34,218 nt of DNA from Exilispira sp. GTDB taxonomy: Bacteria > Spirochaetota > JAAYUW01. The position numbers and the translations under genes were made by a program. The notes under the pieces were generated by a model. The model saw only the letters and a program-made list of their open reading frames with translations, was not told where the DNA came from and ran no database searches. Numbering within the stretch: the first letter of the stretch is position 1; the number at the start of each line of letters is the position of its first letter. Positions 1-8,939 of the stretch are shown here, piece after piece. The stretch spans positions 1 to 34,218 of the forward strand of contig JAAYUW010000044.1 of NCBI GenBank assembly GCA_012517545.1, in the 5' to 3' direction.

Positions 1-63
1 AAAGTTTTTTTTAACGATAAAACTTTGTATTGAACCTTTGTTTGATAAAAGAGGGGAAAAAGA

Positions 64-1068
64 ATGGGAATCCGTTATAGCGAAAAAGTTGAAGATATAC
101 TTGTAGAAAAAGAAAGATTTCGTTTACAAAGAATTGCGTCTGTTATGAATGCAAGGATGAAGATTATTTATGAAATACGAAGTTACTTGCTGAATGAGGG
201 GTTTCTCGAAGTAGAAACTCCAATAAGAGTTGTTGCTCCTGCTCCAGAGTCAAATATCGAGACGTTTCGTAGTGAAGAGCGCTTCTTGATAGCATCGCCC
301 GAGCTACAGATGAAGATACTCGTTATGGCTGGCTACAAAAAAATCTTTCAATTTGTTCATTGTTTTCGAAAAGAAAATCTGTCTGAAACACATGAGACAG
401 AGTTCACTATGCTTGAGTGGTATCGAACTTCTGCCAGGATAGAAAATCTTATGGAAGACATCGAAAATTTTACCAGAAGGTCGATAAAAGAGTTAATTAA
501 ACTAGTAAATGAAAATACGGATTTTTACGGTGGTGAGATAGACATAGAGAAACTTTTGAAGATAGAGCAAGATTTAAAAAAACCCTTTGAAATTTTTAAG
601 ATAAGGGATCTTTATAAAAAACTTGCTGGATGGGACCCGATCACCACAATTGACCCTTCAAGATTTGATAAGGATATGATACAGATAATCGAACCTTTTT
701 TAAAGGATAAACCAGCAGCATTCATCTATGGGTACCCAGAGTATCAAGCTTCGCTTGCAAGACTTTCAGAAGATGACCAGCAAGTCGCACAGAGATTTGA
801 GTTTTATATGTATGGGGTTGAAATTGCAAATGGATTTGATGAACTTACCGATGGAGAGCTTCAGGAGAAAAGATTCATAGAGGAAAGCATAATACGTGCA
901 CAAAAAGGAATGAATGAATATCCACTTGATGCACATTTTTTAGTTCATCTTAAAAAGGGAATGCCCCAGACTTCTGGCATTGCTCTTGGAGTTGATAGAT
1001 TTGTCATGATTCTACTCTCAAAAAACAATATTAAAGATGTTATATTGTTTCCAGATGGCTTTTTTTAG
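64..1068 (+). CDS. epmA: EpmA/GenX-type class II lysyl-tRNA synthetase paralogue (EF-P lysine lysyltransferase family)
   Basis: This 334-residue protein is a class II aminoacyl-tRNA synthetase catalytic core without the N-terminal anticodon-binding domain of true LysRS. That is the architecture of EpmA (PoxA/GenX), which attaches beta-lysine to a conserved lysine of elongation factor P. Visible signatures are the motif 2 region (FRKENLSETHETEFTMLEWY) near residues 102-121 and motif 3 (GIALGVDRFVM) at residues 305-315. The ATG at 64 follows a purine-rich ribosome site (GAGGGG). The efp gene and the lysine aminomutase EpmB are not in the window, so the substrate is inferred from family only. 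Some homologues outside Proteobacteria have not been tested biochemically. The gene converges with the next gene on the minus strand. Confidence 0.85.
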   Translation: MGIRYSEKVEDILVEKERFRLQRIASVMNARMKIIYEIRSYLLNEGFLEVETPIRVVAPAPESNIETFRSEERFLIASPELQMKILVMAGYKKIFQFVHCFRKENLSETHETEFTMLEWYRTSARIENLMEDIENFTRRSIKELIKLVNENTDFYGGEIDIEKLLKIEQDLKKPFEIFKIRDLYKKLAGWDPITTIDPSRFDKDMIQIIEPFLKDKPAAFIYGYPEYQASLARLSEDDQQVAQRFEFYMYGVEIANGFDELTDGELQEKRFIEESIIRAQKGMNEYPLDAHFLVHLKKGMPQTSGIALGVDRFVMILLSKNNIKDVILFPDGFF

Positions 1069-1103
1069 CTCAATTTTTAACTCAAGATGGTTTTTTGACC
1101 AAA

Positions 1104-1121
1104 GATGTTTTTTTAAACATC
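1104..1121. terminator. Weak AT-rich hairpin between convergent genes
   Basis: GATGTTT (1104-1110) and AAACATC (1115-1121) can pair around a TTTT loop between the convergent epmA and DUF2804 genes. The stem is short and AT-rich, so a terminator role is only a suggestion. Confidence 0.3.
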
Positions 1122-1125
1122 GATA

Positions 1126-2151
1126 TTACCAGTATGCCCGCTGGATCTCGGTTAAACCCCATGCATTGGTGAACTCTACCTCTTTTTTACCACCTACATT
1201 TATTTTGCCCGAAAATGTTCCGAGAAATTGGCGAAAATATATTTTTAAGGCCAGTGCATTGATTTTCTGAACTCTTATCTTTACAGGATTGAATTCTAAA
1301 TTTATCGATTTTTCTTTATTGAAAATATACCACTTTTTTTCCGGATCATTTTTCTCAAAAGAAAATATTACCTGATCAAGTTTAAACATCGCATCACCAA
1401 TCCAGATAGCATTTTCTGTTGTGTATGTTTCGTTGATAAAGGATGCAAGGTTTGCACCGATAGAAAGATTAAGTTCAGCATCAACGGCCGAAAAAGCAGC
1501 CCAATGCCAGTTAGTCATCCTTTTCATATAACCCATAGAAAGATCATATATAAGAGAGCATTTGTTTAACTGGGGATGAATAGTTTCGTTTTCTACTTTT
1601 ATCTTTAAAAGATCTGGCTTTATCGATGTACATTTTTCTGTAAAAGTCCAGCAGTTAATACCATTTGGAGCACAGACTCTTAATGGATTATTTGTTTTCA
1701 TACCATAGAAAAAGCTTGATTCCAGTTGACAAAAGCCGGGAAAATCTATAGAAATGTTGAGAATAGATTTTTCGAAATCCTTTGAAATGATTAATTTTTC
1801 TTTTTTTGTTTTATAGTTGATAAGGTAATTATCTGGATTTACTGGAAAATCAAGGTTCATATGTCCTGGCATCTTTCTTTCGATCTGTATGAATTTTTTT
1901 GTTTGTACGCTGTATGTGAAGGCAAAAATATCTGCTAAATAAGTAAGATCAACTATCCCGACACCGATAAGGTGTGTATCCGTCACAAACATAAAGAAAT
2001 GAAACTTATGAAACCTGAAGTTTTTTAAGAAACCATGAATTGGTTTATCAAAAAAATCTTTTAATATATAATCTTTATAGTTCAGGTTGATAGGTGAATT
2101 GATCTCGCCATAGTACACTGAATTTGTCTCTTTATCGATTAAGTCCAACAT
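1126..2151 (-). CDS. DUF2804 domain protein, function unknown
   Basis: The 341-residue protein resembles the DUF2804 family across its length. The N-terminal part covers the usual opening segment (INSPINLNYKDY onward). The central NWHWAAFSAVDAELNLSIGA block and a TENAIWIGD block are the regions I recognise. The C-terminus has RQFLGTFSGKINVGGK, matching the family's FG-F-G pattern. I see no signal peptide and no membrane segment. The start at 2151 is preceded on the minus strand by AAAGGGAAATAA, a plausible ribosome site. The function of DUF2804 is not established; the fold has been likened to lipocalin-like beta barrels, but I cannot verify that here. The gene stands alone: the upstream minus-strand gene is separated by 180 bases holding a hairpin repeat. 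Confidence 0.7.
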   Translation of the reverse strand: MLDLIDKETNSVYYGEINSPINLNYKDYILKDFFDKPIHGFLKNFRFHKFHFFMFVTDTHLIGVGIVDLTYLADIFAFTYSVQTKKFIQIERKMPGHMNLDFPVNPDNYLINYKTKKEKLIISKDFEKSILNISIDFPGFCQLESSFFYGMKTNNPLRVCAPNGINCWTFTEKCTSIKPDLLKIKVENETIHPQLNKCSLIYDLSMGYMKRMTNWHWAAFSAVDAELNLSIGANLASFINETYTTENAIWIGDAMFKLDQVIFSFEKNDPEKKWYIFNKEKSINLEFNPVKIRVQKINALALKIYFRQFLGTFSGKINVGGKKEVEFTNAWGLTEIQRAYW

Positions 2152-2250
2152 TTATTTCCCTTTATTTATCTTTTCTCTATCAAATATATCGTTTATTTAT
2201 CAATTAAATTTAGAAATTACATGCTATTTTATCTGAAAGATTATTTTGCC

Positions 2251-2329
2251 GCTCTTCGCTATTTTGTATGGCTAAACCATACAAAGAAAAACTACGAAGA
2301 GCTTAAAAAGTATGCATTAAGAGCAAATA
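2251..2329. repeat. Dispersed hairpin repeat, copy 1
   Basis: GCTCTTCG (2251-2258) pairs with CGAAGAGC (2295-2302). Inside, TTTGTATGG (2263-2271) pairs with CCATACAAA (2277-2285) around a CTAAA loop. A further block TTAAAAAGTATGCATTAA follows at 2303-2320. Read on the minus strand this hairpin matches the copy near 27121, including the 9-base inner stem and the CTCTTC arm. The later block has a 17-of-18 match at about 27298. Its nature (MITE remnant, REP-like element or transcript hairpin) is unknown. Confidence 0.6.
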
Positions 2330-2331
2330 TC

Positions 2332-3555
2332 TTATTTTTTTGAGATAACATCTGGAAGCGTTATTATTGCTATAATAGAGCTAAAAAGACAACCTGAAGC
2401 CCCTAACAAAAAAACCCATTTTTTTGAAATATTCCAAAGAATACCTATCAATAAAGGTGCTACAAAACTTAATGCATTATCAATAGATGAAAGGAATCCC
2501 TGAACAACAATACCTTTTTTATCTTGAAAACAATCATATAGGTATGCAAATGATGAAGGTGCAAATGCATCCTTAATCATAGTGCAAACTATGCCAGCGA
2601 TAAATAAATAAGTATTAGTAGTAAAAGCAAAAATAAGAGCCGGTATAATATCAAAAGCATTGTCAAAAACAAACAGCCATTTTCTGTTTATGAAATCAGA
2701 GACATTACCTATTAATATTGCAACAATAGAGTTAACTAATGTAATAGCTCCAAACATAGATAATATTTTAGGAACAGATATTCCTATTGAAGTTCCTAAT
2801 AGAGGCAGGAAAAAAAGCGATGTCGTATAAATTGTTGAACCAAAACCAACTAAAAGAAATCCCCAAAAATATTTATTTTTAATTACACTTAAAAATTGAT
2901 TTTTATCTTTTTTATCATCACCATTTGATTGCCTGGATATAGTTTCTTCTTTTATTTGAACTTTTGCAATATTTTTATCAGTTCTTTTAATAAAAAACAT
3001 AGGAATAAAAAAGATAAAACTAAAACCAAAAAACAAAACTGAAACATTTGTTTTTGAAGTTATGATACTTCCTAAAAACATGCCTATTGAAATTGAACCA
3101 AACAAGAACAAATCTCTAATGGCAAAATATTTACCTCTTGAATCCGATTCTATTGAATAATTTATTGCATTTCCAGAAGAATAATTAAAAACAGTTCTAC
3201 TGATCATTATCATAAGACATGCCGGGTAAACTGTATATATGCATGATGGTAAGCATCCTGCTAAAATTGCTCCAAAAAAACCTATTAACATAGCTATCAT
3301 ACCAAATAGCATCGAGCTAAATCTATGAGCCATATAAGCAATAAATGATGGAAGAATAATGTTAATGATGCTATTAGTCGACAAAAATGCACCATAGATA
3401 TTACCATGAAATCCATAATGCTCAAATAAAAGAGGTATTGAAGTTTCCAGAGGACCATTTGCCAGGAAAAATGAGAAATAGATAAAGTAAATTATAAAAA
3501 ATTTTTTGTTAATAACTTTTTTGTAACTTGAAAAAAATCTATTAAAACTAGCCAT
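2332..3555 (-). CDS. MFS transporter, substrate unknown
   Basis: This 407-residue protein is strongly hydrophobic with about 12 predicted membrane spans. A charged, poorly conserved cytoplasmic loop near residues 195-222 (rich in Lys, Asp, Glu) lies between the two six-helix halves, which is the major facilitator superfamily layout. The first span starts near residue 18 (FFIIYFIYFSFFLANGPLET). The motif A-like loop between spans 2 and 3 is weak (AHRFSSMLFG). I cannot assign a substrate. The start has no clear ribosome-binding site in the 15 bases upstream, which may mean weak translation. It stands alone between a repeat-bearing spacer and leuS. Its Phe/Ile/Ser-rich, very AT-rich coding suggests it could be horizontally acquired, but I have not computed this. 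Confidence 0.75.
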   Translation of the reverse strand: MASFNRFFSSYKKVINKKFFIIYFIYFSFFLANGPLETSIPLLFEHYGFHGNIYGAFLSTNSIINIILPSFIAYMAHRFSSMLFGMIAMLIGFFGAILAGCLPSCIYTVYPACLMIMISRTVFNYSSGNAINYSIESDSRGKYFAIRDLFLFGSISIGMFLGSIITSKTNVSVLFFGFSFIFFIPMFFIKRTDKNIAKVQIKEETISRQSNGDDKKDKNQFLSVIKNKYFWGFLLVGFGSTIYTTSLFFLPLLGTSIGISVPKILSMFGAITLVNSIVAILIGNVSDFINRKWLFVFDNAFDIIPALIFAFTTNTYLFIAGIVCTMIKDAFAPSSFAYLYDCFQDKKGIVVQGFLSSIDNALSFVAPLLIGILWNISKKWVFLLGASGCLFSSIIAIITLPDVISKK

Positions 3556-3739
3556 AACGATTTGAATTAAAACCTATTTAGTAATATTCACAAGCTAAAA
3601 ATTAGTATTTATTAAAAAAATGATGAGTTTATCTAAGCACTTAATTTTATACACAGGATTTTATAGGATTTCTATTGACTTGATTCAAAAATCTAATATC
3701 TTTTCTTTAATATTTTTGGTTTTTAAAGAGGTAAAATCT

Positions 3740-6181
3740 ATGGAAGGTTATCCACATCAGGAAATTGAAAAAAAATGGCAGGAATTCTGGGAAAAAAATG
3801 AATCAAACAGAGTAACTGAGGATTTATCGTTTCCAAAGGAAAAGAGGTTATATATTCTCGATATGTTCCCTTATCCTTCCGGAGAAGGTTTACATGTTGG
3901 GCATCCAGAAGGATATACTGCCACAGATATTTTATCTCGTTATTATAGGTTAAATGGGTACAATGTTTTACATCCTATGGGGTGGGATGCTTTTGGCCTT
4001 CCTGCAGAAAACTATGCGATAAAGACAAAGATTCATCCATCTATAACAACTCAAAAAAATATAAATACCTTTACACGTCAGATTAAGTCATTGGGTTTTT
4101 CATATGACTGGTCAAGAACTTTTAGTACGACTGATCCGGAATATTTCAAGTGGACACAGTGGATATTTTTAAAGTTTTTTGAAAAAGGCCTGGCTTACAA
4201 GTCTAAAGCTCCCATTAACTACTGTCCGAGTTGTAAAACTGGTGTCGCAAACGAGGAAGTCGTAAATGGCTGCTGTGAACGTTGTGGAACGCCAGTTGAG
4301 CGAAGACTTATTGATCAATGGCTTTTAAAGATTACAGCTTATGCAGATAGGCTTTTAGATGATCTTGAACTGGTTGACTGGCCAGACGATATAAAAACCA
4401 TGCAGAAAAACTGGATAGGTCGTTCAGAAGGTGCCAATATAATATTTGATATTGACAAATTTAACGAGAGGATAGAGGTTTTTACAACAAGAGCAGATAC
4501 AATTTTTGGTGCAACCTATCTTGTTCTTGCACCTGAGCATCCTCTTGTTGATAAGATTACGACTTCTGGACAAAAAAAAGAAGTTTTGGATTATAAGCAA
4601 AAGACTTTGAACAAATCGGACCTCGAAAGAACCAGCCTTAATAAGGAAAAAACAGGAGCTTTTACCGGTTCTTATGCTATTCATCCTTTATCTGGTAAGT
4701 TACTTCCTATCTATATTTCAGATTATATTCTTATGCACTATGGGACTGGAGCGATAATGGCAGTTCCAGCTCATGATGAAAGGGACTTCGATTTTGCCAG
4801 TAAATTTAGGCTTCCTATAGTCCAGGTTGTGGCTCCAGAAAGAGATATGGCTATTTCTCTTGATAAACCTTATGTTGAAGATGGATATTCTATTAACTCG
4901 GCACAGTTTAGTGGTCTTCCTACCTCAAAGTGTGCTGAAAGAATAATAGAAGAGCTTGAACGAATGAAGAAAGGAAAAAGGGCTGTAACATATAAACTTC
5001 GCGATTGGATATTTTCAAGACAGAGATATTGGGGAGAGCCTATACCGATAATAAATTGTCCAGACTGTGGCCATGTTCCATTAAAATATGAGCAACTCCC
5101 TTTATTACTTCCTCTCATTGATTCATACGAACCAGCTGGGGATGGAACCTCACCACTTTCAAAGGTAACAAGCTGGGTAAATGTAAAATGTCCCAAATGT
5201 GGAGCTGATGCTAAAAGAGAAACAAACACCATGCCTAACTGGGCAGGAAGTTGCTGGTATTACTTAAGATACACGGATCCACATAATGATAAAGAGTTTG
5301 CCAGCATTGAAAAACAGAGTTACTGGATGCCTGTTGATATATATGTTGGTGGTAAAGAGCATGCTGTTTTGCACCTTCTTTATGCTAGATTCTGGCATAA
5401 ATTTTTGTTTGATCTTGGTCTGGTAACAACTGCAGAGCCATTTATGAAACTTAGAAATCAGGGATTAATACTTGGAGAAAATAATCAAAGGATGAGTAAA
5501 TCACGTGGAAATGTTATAAATCCTGATGATATTGTTAAAGAATTTGGTGCAGATACATTTAGAATGTACGAGATGTTTATGGGACCTTTAGAGACATCAA
5601 AACCCTGGAATAAAAATTCTATAGGAGGCATAAGAAGATTTCTTGATCGAATCTATGACTATTTTACATCTGTATCACTCGATGCGGAATCACTACCACC
5701 TGATATTGATAGACTTTTACATAAAACCATAAAAAAGGTTGGAGAAGATATAGAAACCATTAGTGCATATAACACAGCAATATCAGCCCTTATGATACTT
5801 TTGAACGAACTTCAAAATCTCGAAAGTATACCGCGAAAAGTTGCTCAAAGCTATATTGTTATACTTTCTGTTTTTGCACCACACATTGCTGAGGAATTGT
5901 GGGGAACTGTTGGTGATGGAAAACCTATATTTTTAAAACCAGGTGATCGAGAAGTTTTGTGGCCATCTTATGATGAAAGCAGGATAAAAGATGAAACAGT
6001 TACTTATGCAATAATGATATCTGGTAAAAAAAGAGCTACAATAGAAATGCCAGCAGGAGCAAACAGGCAAGATGTGGAAAATGAGGCAAAGAAGTTACCC
6101 ATGGTTCAAAAATATCTTGAAAATGCCCACATAAAAACTATTATATTTGTTCAGGATAAAATAATTAATTTTGTATTATAA
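3740..6181 (+). CDS. leuS: Leucyl-tRNA synthetase
   Basis: LeuRS charges tRNA-Leu and edits mischarged products. The ATG at 3740 is chosen because AAAGAGGT (3725-3732) precedes it and the protein then begins MEGYPHQEIEKKWQEFW, the usual LeuRS N-terminus. An in-frame upstream ATG (3620) would add 40 unrelated residues. The resulting 813-residue protein has the HIGH-type motif HVGH (residues 52-55), a first zinc-type cluster (CPSC...CERC), the CP1 editing domain with TTRADTIFGATY and GTGAIMAVPAHDERD, a second Cys cluster (CPDC...CPKC), the catalytic WAGSCWYYLRY block and RMSKS (584-588). It ends with the anticodon-binding and small C-terminal domains. Length is normal for a bacterial LeuRS. Confidence 0.97.
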   Translation: MEGYPHQEIEKKWQEFWEKNESNRVTEDLSFPKEKRLYILDMFPYPSGEGLHVGHPEGYTATDILSRYYRLNGYNVLHPMGWDAFGLPAENYAIKTKIHPSITTQKNINTFTRQIKSLGFSYDWSRTFSTTDPEYFKWTQWIFLKFFEKGLAYKSKAPINYCPSCKTGVANEEVVNGCCERCGTPVERRLIDQWLLKITAYADRLLDDLELVDWPDDIKTMQKNWIGRSEGANIIFDIDKFNERIEVFTTRADTIFGATYLVLAPEHPLVDKITTSGQKKEVLDYKQKTLNKSDLERTSLNKEKTGAFTGSYAIHPLSGKLLPIYISDYILMHYGTGAIMAVPAHDERDFDFASKFRLPIVQVVAPERDMAISLDKPYVEDGYSINSAQFSGLPTSKCAERIIEELERMKKGKRAVTYKLRDWIFSRQRYWGEPIPIINCPDCGHVPLKYEQLPLLLPLIDSYEPAGDGTSPLSKVTSWVNVKCPKCGADAKRETNTMPNWAGSCWYYLRYTDPHNDKEFASIEKQSYWMPVDIYVGGKEHAVLHLLYARFWHKFLFDLGLVTTAEPFMKLRNQGLILGENNQRMSKSRGNVINPDDIVKEFGADTFRMYEMFMGPLETSKPWNKNSIGGIRRFLDRIYDYFTSVSLDAESLPPDIDRLLHKTIKKVGEDIETISAYNTAISALMILLNELQNLESIPRKVAQSYIVILSVFAPHIAEELWGTVGDGKPIFLKPGDREVLWPSYDESRIKDETVTYAIMISGKKRATIEMPAGANRQDVENEAKKLPMVQKYLENAHIKTIIFVQDKIINFVL

Positions 6182-6261
6182 CAACAGTTTAAAGTGTAAC
6201 AGTCCAAATTCTAAAGTTGAAAGTCAAGAAAAAAACTTTATTATACAAAAGTCGAAAGTTA

Positions 6262-6280
6262 AAGAAAAAAGATTTTTTCT
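6262..6280. terminator. AT-only inverted repeat between convergent leuS and hydrogenase genes
   Basis: An AGAAAAAA / TTTTTTCT inverted repeat separated by GA lies at about 6263-6280. It overlaps the hydrogenase stop codon (6279-6281, minus strand). It could act as a bidirectional terminator for the convergent pair, but it lacks GC pairs. The rest of the 97-base spacer contains near-repeats of AAAGTTGAAAGTC / AAAGTCGAAAGTT. Confidence 0.25.
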
Positions 6281-8048
6281 ATTCTCTCCATTTACCGCCG
6301 TGTACGCCTTTATATAAAGGTCTTGGAATGTAATGGGTATGCAGATATCTTTTAGCCTTATCAGATTGGGGTTTTTCAAGAAATTCTTCGTATAGCTTTA
6401 TTATAGAAGGGTTGTTATGAGATTCTCTATGGGGAAGGCTTTTATCTTCTTGATAGAGTGATTGAGCCCTGATTTCTCGTTTTTTGATAGTTGAACCATA
6501 TGGTTGTCCACCACCACCAACACAACCGCCAAAACATGCCATAACTTCGATAAAGTGATATGGCATTTCAAGATTATTTTGTTTAGCCTGCTGAACTTTT
6601 TTCAATATCTTCTCAACATTTGAAAGTCCTGATGCTACAGCTATCCTTACCTTTTTCCCGGCTATATCTAGTTCTCCTTCCTTAACTCCTCTTGTACCTC
6701 TGGTAAATGGGATATCAGGGTTGGATAGTTCTTTACCAGTTATAAAATAGAACGCGGTTCTTAAAGCTGCTTCCATAACTCCACCAGATGCTCCAAAAAT
6801 GGTACCTGCTCCAGAGTACTCTCCAAGGGGGCTGTCAGCCTGGCTATCTTCTAAAGAGGCTAAATCTATCCCAACGGATTTAATCATACGAGCAAATTCT
6901 CGTGTAGTTATGGTTACATCAACGTCTTTATAACCTGAAGCATACATCTCTTCCATTCTATCTATCTCATATTTTTTTGCAGTGCAGGGCATTATAGATA
7001 CAAGAAAAATCTTTTTTGGATCTATCCCCATCTTTGAAGCCCAATATGTCTTTACCATGGTTCCAAGCATCTGGTGGGGAGACTTTGAAGTAGAAAAGTG
7101 CTCTATAAGATCGGGGAAAAATTTCTCAAGGTAATCGACCCATGATGGGCAACAGGTAGTTATAAGAGGGAGTTCTTCACTTCTCTCTTTGAAAATATGA
7201 GCAAATTCGGTGGCTTCTTCCATAATAGTAAGGTCAGCTCCAAAGTTTGTATCAAAAACATATTTAAATCCAAGTTTTCTTAAAGCAGTATACATCTTCT
7301 TAACGACATTCGTACCAGTTGGAAGGCCAAACTCTTCTCCAAGAGCAACTCTGACGGCTGGTGCTTCCTGTGCAACTACTATAAGATCTGGATTGTTCAA
7401 GGCTTCCCATACTTTTGCTGTATCATCTTTTTCAATAATTGCACCAACGGGGCAATGCGCTGAGCATTGTCCACATTTAACACATTCAGACTCATTAAGG
7501 ACTCTTTCCATAGTAGGTCCAACGAATGATGAAAATCCTCTATAGCTTACTTCGAGAGCATGGACATTTTGTATGTTTTGACAAACATATGTGCATCTTC
7601 CGCACTGAATACAATATGCTGGTCTTAAAATAATTGAAGTTGAAGAATCGTCTACCTTTGTAACTGTTCGATCTATATGATCATATGTAATATTTCTTAA
7701 ATCCAGCGATGCAGCAACTTTTTGTAACTCACAGAATCCATTTTTAGGGCAGTATAGACAATCATTTGGGTGATTTGAGAGTAAAAGTTCTACTACTGTT
7801 TTTCTAGCCCGGAATAATGATGGTGTATTAGTGAAGACTTCCATCCCTTCACTAACAGGTGTTGAACAGGATCTTACAGTTTTTCCACCTTTCTGTTCAA
7901 CTACACAGAGTCCACAATGACCAGTAGGGGGTAAATCTTCATGATAACAAAGTGTAGGAATATTTATACCAAATTTCCTGGCTGCTTGTAAGATGGTTGT
8001 CCCATTTTCTACTTCTATTTGTTTATTATTAATGGATAATTTAACCAT
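6279..8048 (-). CDS. hydA: [FeFe] hydrogenase, monomeric CpI-like
   Basis: The enzyme evolves or takes up H2, normally with ferredoxin, in the cytoplasm. The 589 residues follow the Clostridium pasteurianum CpI layout. There is a [2Fe-2S] domain (Cys34, 45, 48, 61), a His/Cys [4Fe-4S] site (His93, Cys97, 100, 106), two classical [4Fe-4S] sites (Cys146, 149, 152, 156 and Cys189, 192, 195, 199) and then the H-cluster domain. The H-cluster motifs are complete: L1 TTCCPSW (Cys299/Cys300), L2 MPCTAKKYE (Cys355) and L3 EVMACFGGCVGGGGQP (Cys505, Cys509). The proton-path residues expected in IMEE and the small-subunit-like C-terminus are also present. AGGAGG (8053-8058) precedes the ATG. No HndA/HndC-type partner subunits or HydEFG maturases are in the window, so the electron partner is unknown. 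Confidence 0.95.
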   Translation of the reverse strand: MVKLSINNKQIEVENGTTILQAARKFGINIPTLCYHEDLPPTGHCGLCVVEQKGGKTVRSCSTPVSEGMEVFTNTPSLFRARKTVVELLLSNHPNDCLYCPKNGFCELQKVAASLDLRNITYDHIDRTVTKVDDSSTSIILRPAYCIQCGRCTYVCQNIQNVHALEVSYRGFSSFVGPTMERVLNESECVKCGQCSAHCPVGAIIEKDDTAKVWEALNNPDLIVVAQEAPAVRVALGEEFGLPTGTNVVKKMYTALRKLGFKYVFDTNFGADLTIMEEATEFAHIFKERSEELPLITTCCPSWVDYLEKFFPDLIEHFSTSKSPHQMLGTMVKTYWASKMGIDPKKIFLVSIMPCTAKKYEIDRMEEMYASGYKDVDVTITTREFARMIKSVGIDLASLEDSQADSPLGEYSGAGTIFGASGGVMEAALRTAFYFITGKELSNPDIPFTRGTRGVKEGELDIAGKKVRIAVASGLSNVEKILKKVQQAKQNNLEMPYHFIEVMACFGGCVGGGGQPYGSTIKKREIRAQSLYQEDKSLPHRESHNNPSIIKLYEEFLEKPQSDKAKRYLHTHYIPRPLYKGVHGGKWRE

Positions 8049-8107
8049 TTTGCCTCCTAATTTTATCTATTAAAGACTATAAAATTTTGTGAAAAACTTT
8101 AGCTAAT

Positions 8108-8138
8108 ATTATATAAAGATAATTTTACCTTAAAACAA
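8108..8138 (-). promoter_or_regulatory. Possible hydrogenase promoter
   Basis: On the minus strand a perfect TATAAT lies at 8113-8108. A poor -35 candidate, TTGTTT (8138-8133), sits 19 bases upstream. This would give a leader of about 50 bases before the hydA start codon. Confidence 0.35.
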
Positions 8139-8197
8139 TGATTTAATAGGTAAAAAAGTCAATAAAAAATTTTATATATTTTATTGAATCCCGATGG

Positions 8198-8261
8198 CTG
8201 CAAATATCTAACTGAATGACAAACAAAATTGTGATGTTGATGCATGTCAAAAAATTTGCAG
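8198..8261. repeat. Nested inverted repeats between hydA and the serine-hydrolase pseudogene
   Basis: CTGCAAAT (8198-8205) pairs with ATTTGCAG (8254-8261). Inside this, TGACA (8217-8221) pairs with TGTCA (8245-8249), and ACAA/TTGT (8223-8226, 8229-8232) forms a mini-hairpin. The stretch 8049-8319 holds no other gene. The structure could be a 5' leader of a hydA transcript, an operator or an element remnant. Confidence 0.4.
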
Positions 8262-8319
8262 ATAAAACATAGATCAGAAATATAAAATATTCCAGAATAT
8301 CGGTTTATTATTACTATAA

Positions 8320-8939
8320 ATGAAGAGAAATAATAGGCAAAATAATTGGTTTTGCTTTTCTTAACAATTTTTCCAATAAGTTGTCAGCTGCAATTACCAC
8401 AAATCAACTTTGATGAAGGAACACTTGAATATGAACTCGAAGAGGTCAGGTACAAGTATAATCTTCCAACTATTACTGTGGCTGTTAAAAATAATGATGG
8501 ACCGCCTGTTTTTTGTTCTATAGGTTATAGAAATGTAAAAGATGATGATAACTATGTTACAAATAATGATAAATGGCACATTAGTTCAATAGCAAAATCT
8601 ATGACAGCTACATTGACAGCTAAACTTATAGAAATAAATCCATCTTTAAGTTGGGATCTAAAGTTGATAGATGTATTTCCAGAACTTTGAGGGCAAATCA
8701 ACTCTGCTTATGAAGATGTGATATTTGTTGAACTTTTATTTCATAAAGCCGGGATGATGAGTGATTTAACAACCTTACCTGATTGGGTTAGTTATTTTAC
8801 GGATAGCTCATCATTAAAAGAACAAAGATATGAGTTAATTGAAGAAATATTGAAAAAACTACCAGAAGGCGCAAAGGGAAGATATTTATATGGATGAAAT
8901 ATTGTCAGTTGCATGGAATTTTTAATTGAAAATAGATAG
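8320..8939 (+). pseudogene. Broken serine hydrolase (beta-lactamase / penicillin-binding protein-like family)
   Basis: The frame from 8346 starts with a lipoprotein-like signal (LVLLFLTIFPISC) and then resembles the serine beta-lactamase-like hydrolase family. The Ser-x-x-Lys nucleophile motif is in WHISSIAKSMTATL, and the family's LLxHxxGM block follows (LLFHKAGMMSD). The reading is broken by TGA at 8688-8690, TGA at 8895-8897 (in the position of the YxN motif) and TAG at 8937-8939. The likely true start, ATG at 8320 (MKRNNRQ), is one base out of frame with the signal sequence, suggesting a frameshift near 8340. The C-terminal third of the family domain is absent. TGA readthrough as tryptophan is unlikely because neighbouring genes end on TGA at normal lengths. 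Confidence 0.8.

Noticed and set aside
3620-3739. 40-residue N-terminal extension of LeuRS
   Set aside because: The extension is not LeuRS-like and the ATG at 3740 has a good ribosome site and the family N-terminus.
8688-8897. TGA codons in the serine-hydrolase relic read as tryptophan or selenocysteine
   Set aside because: motB, fliL, fliM and fliO all end on TGA at normal lengths, a TAG also interrupts the frame, and an upstream frameshift is present. No selenocysteine structure is visible.
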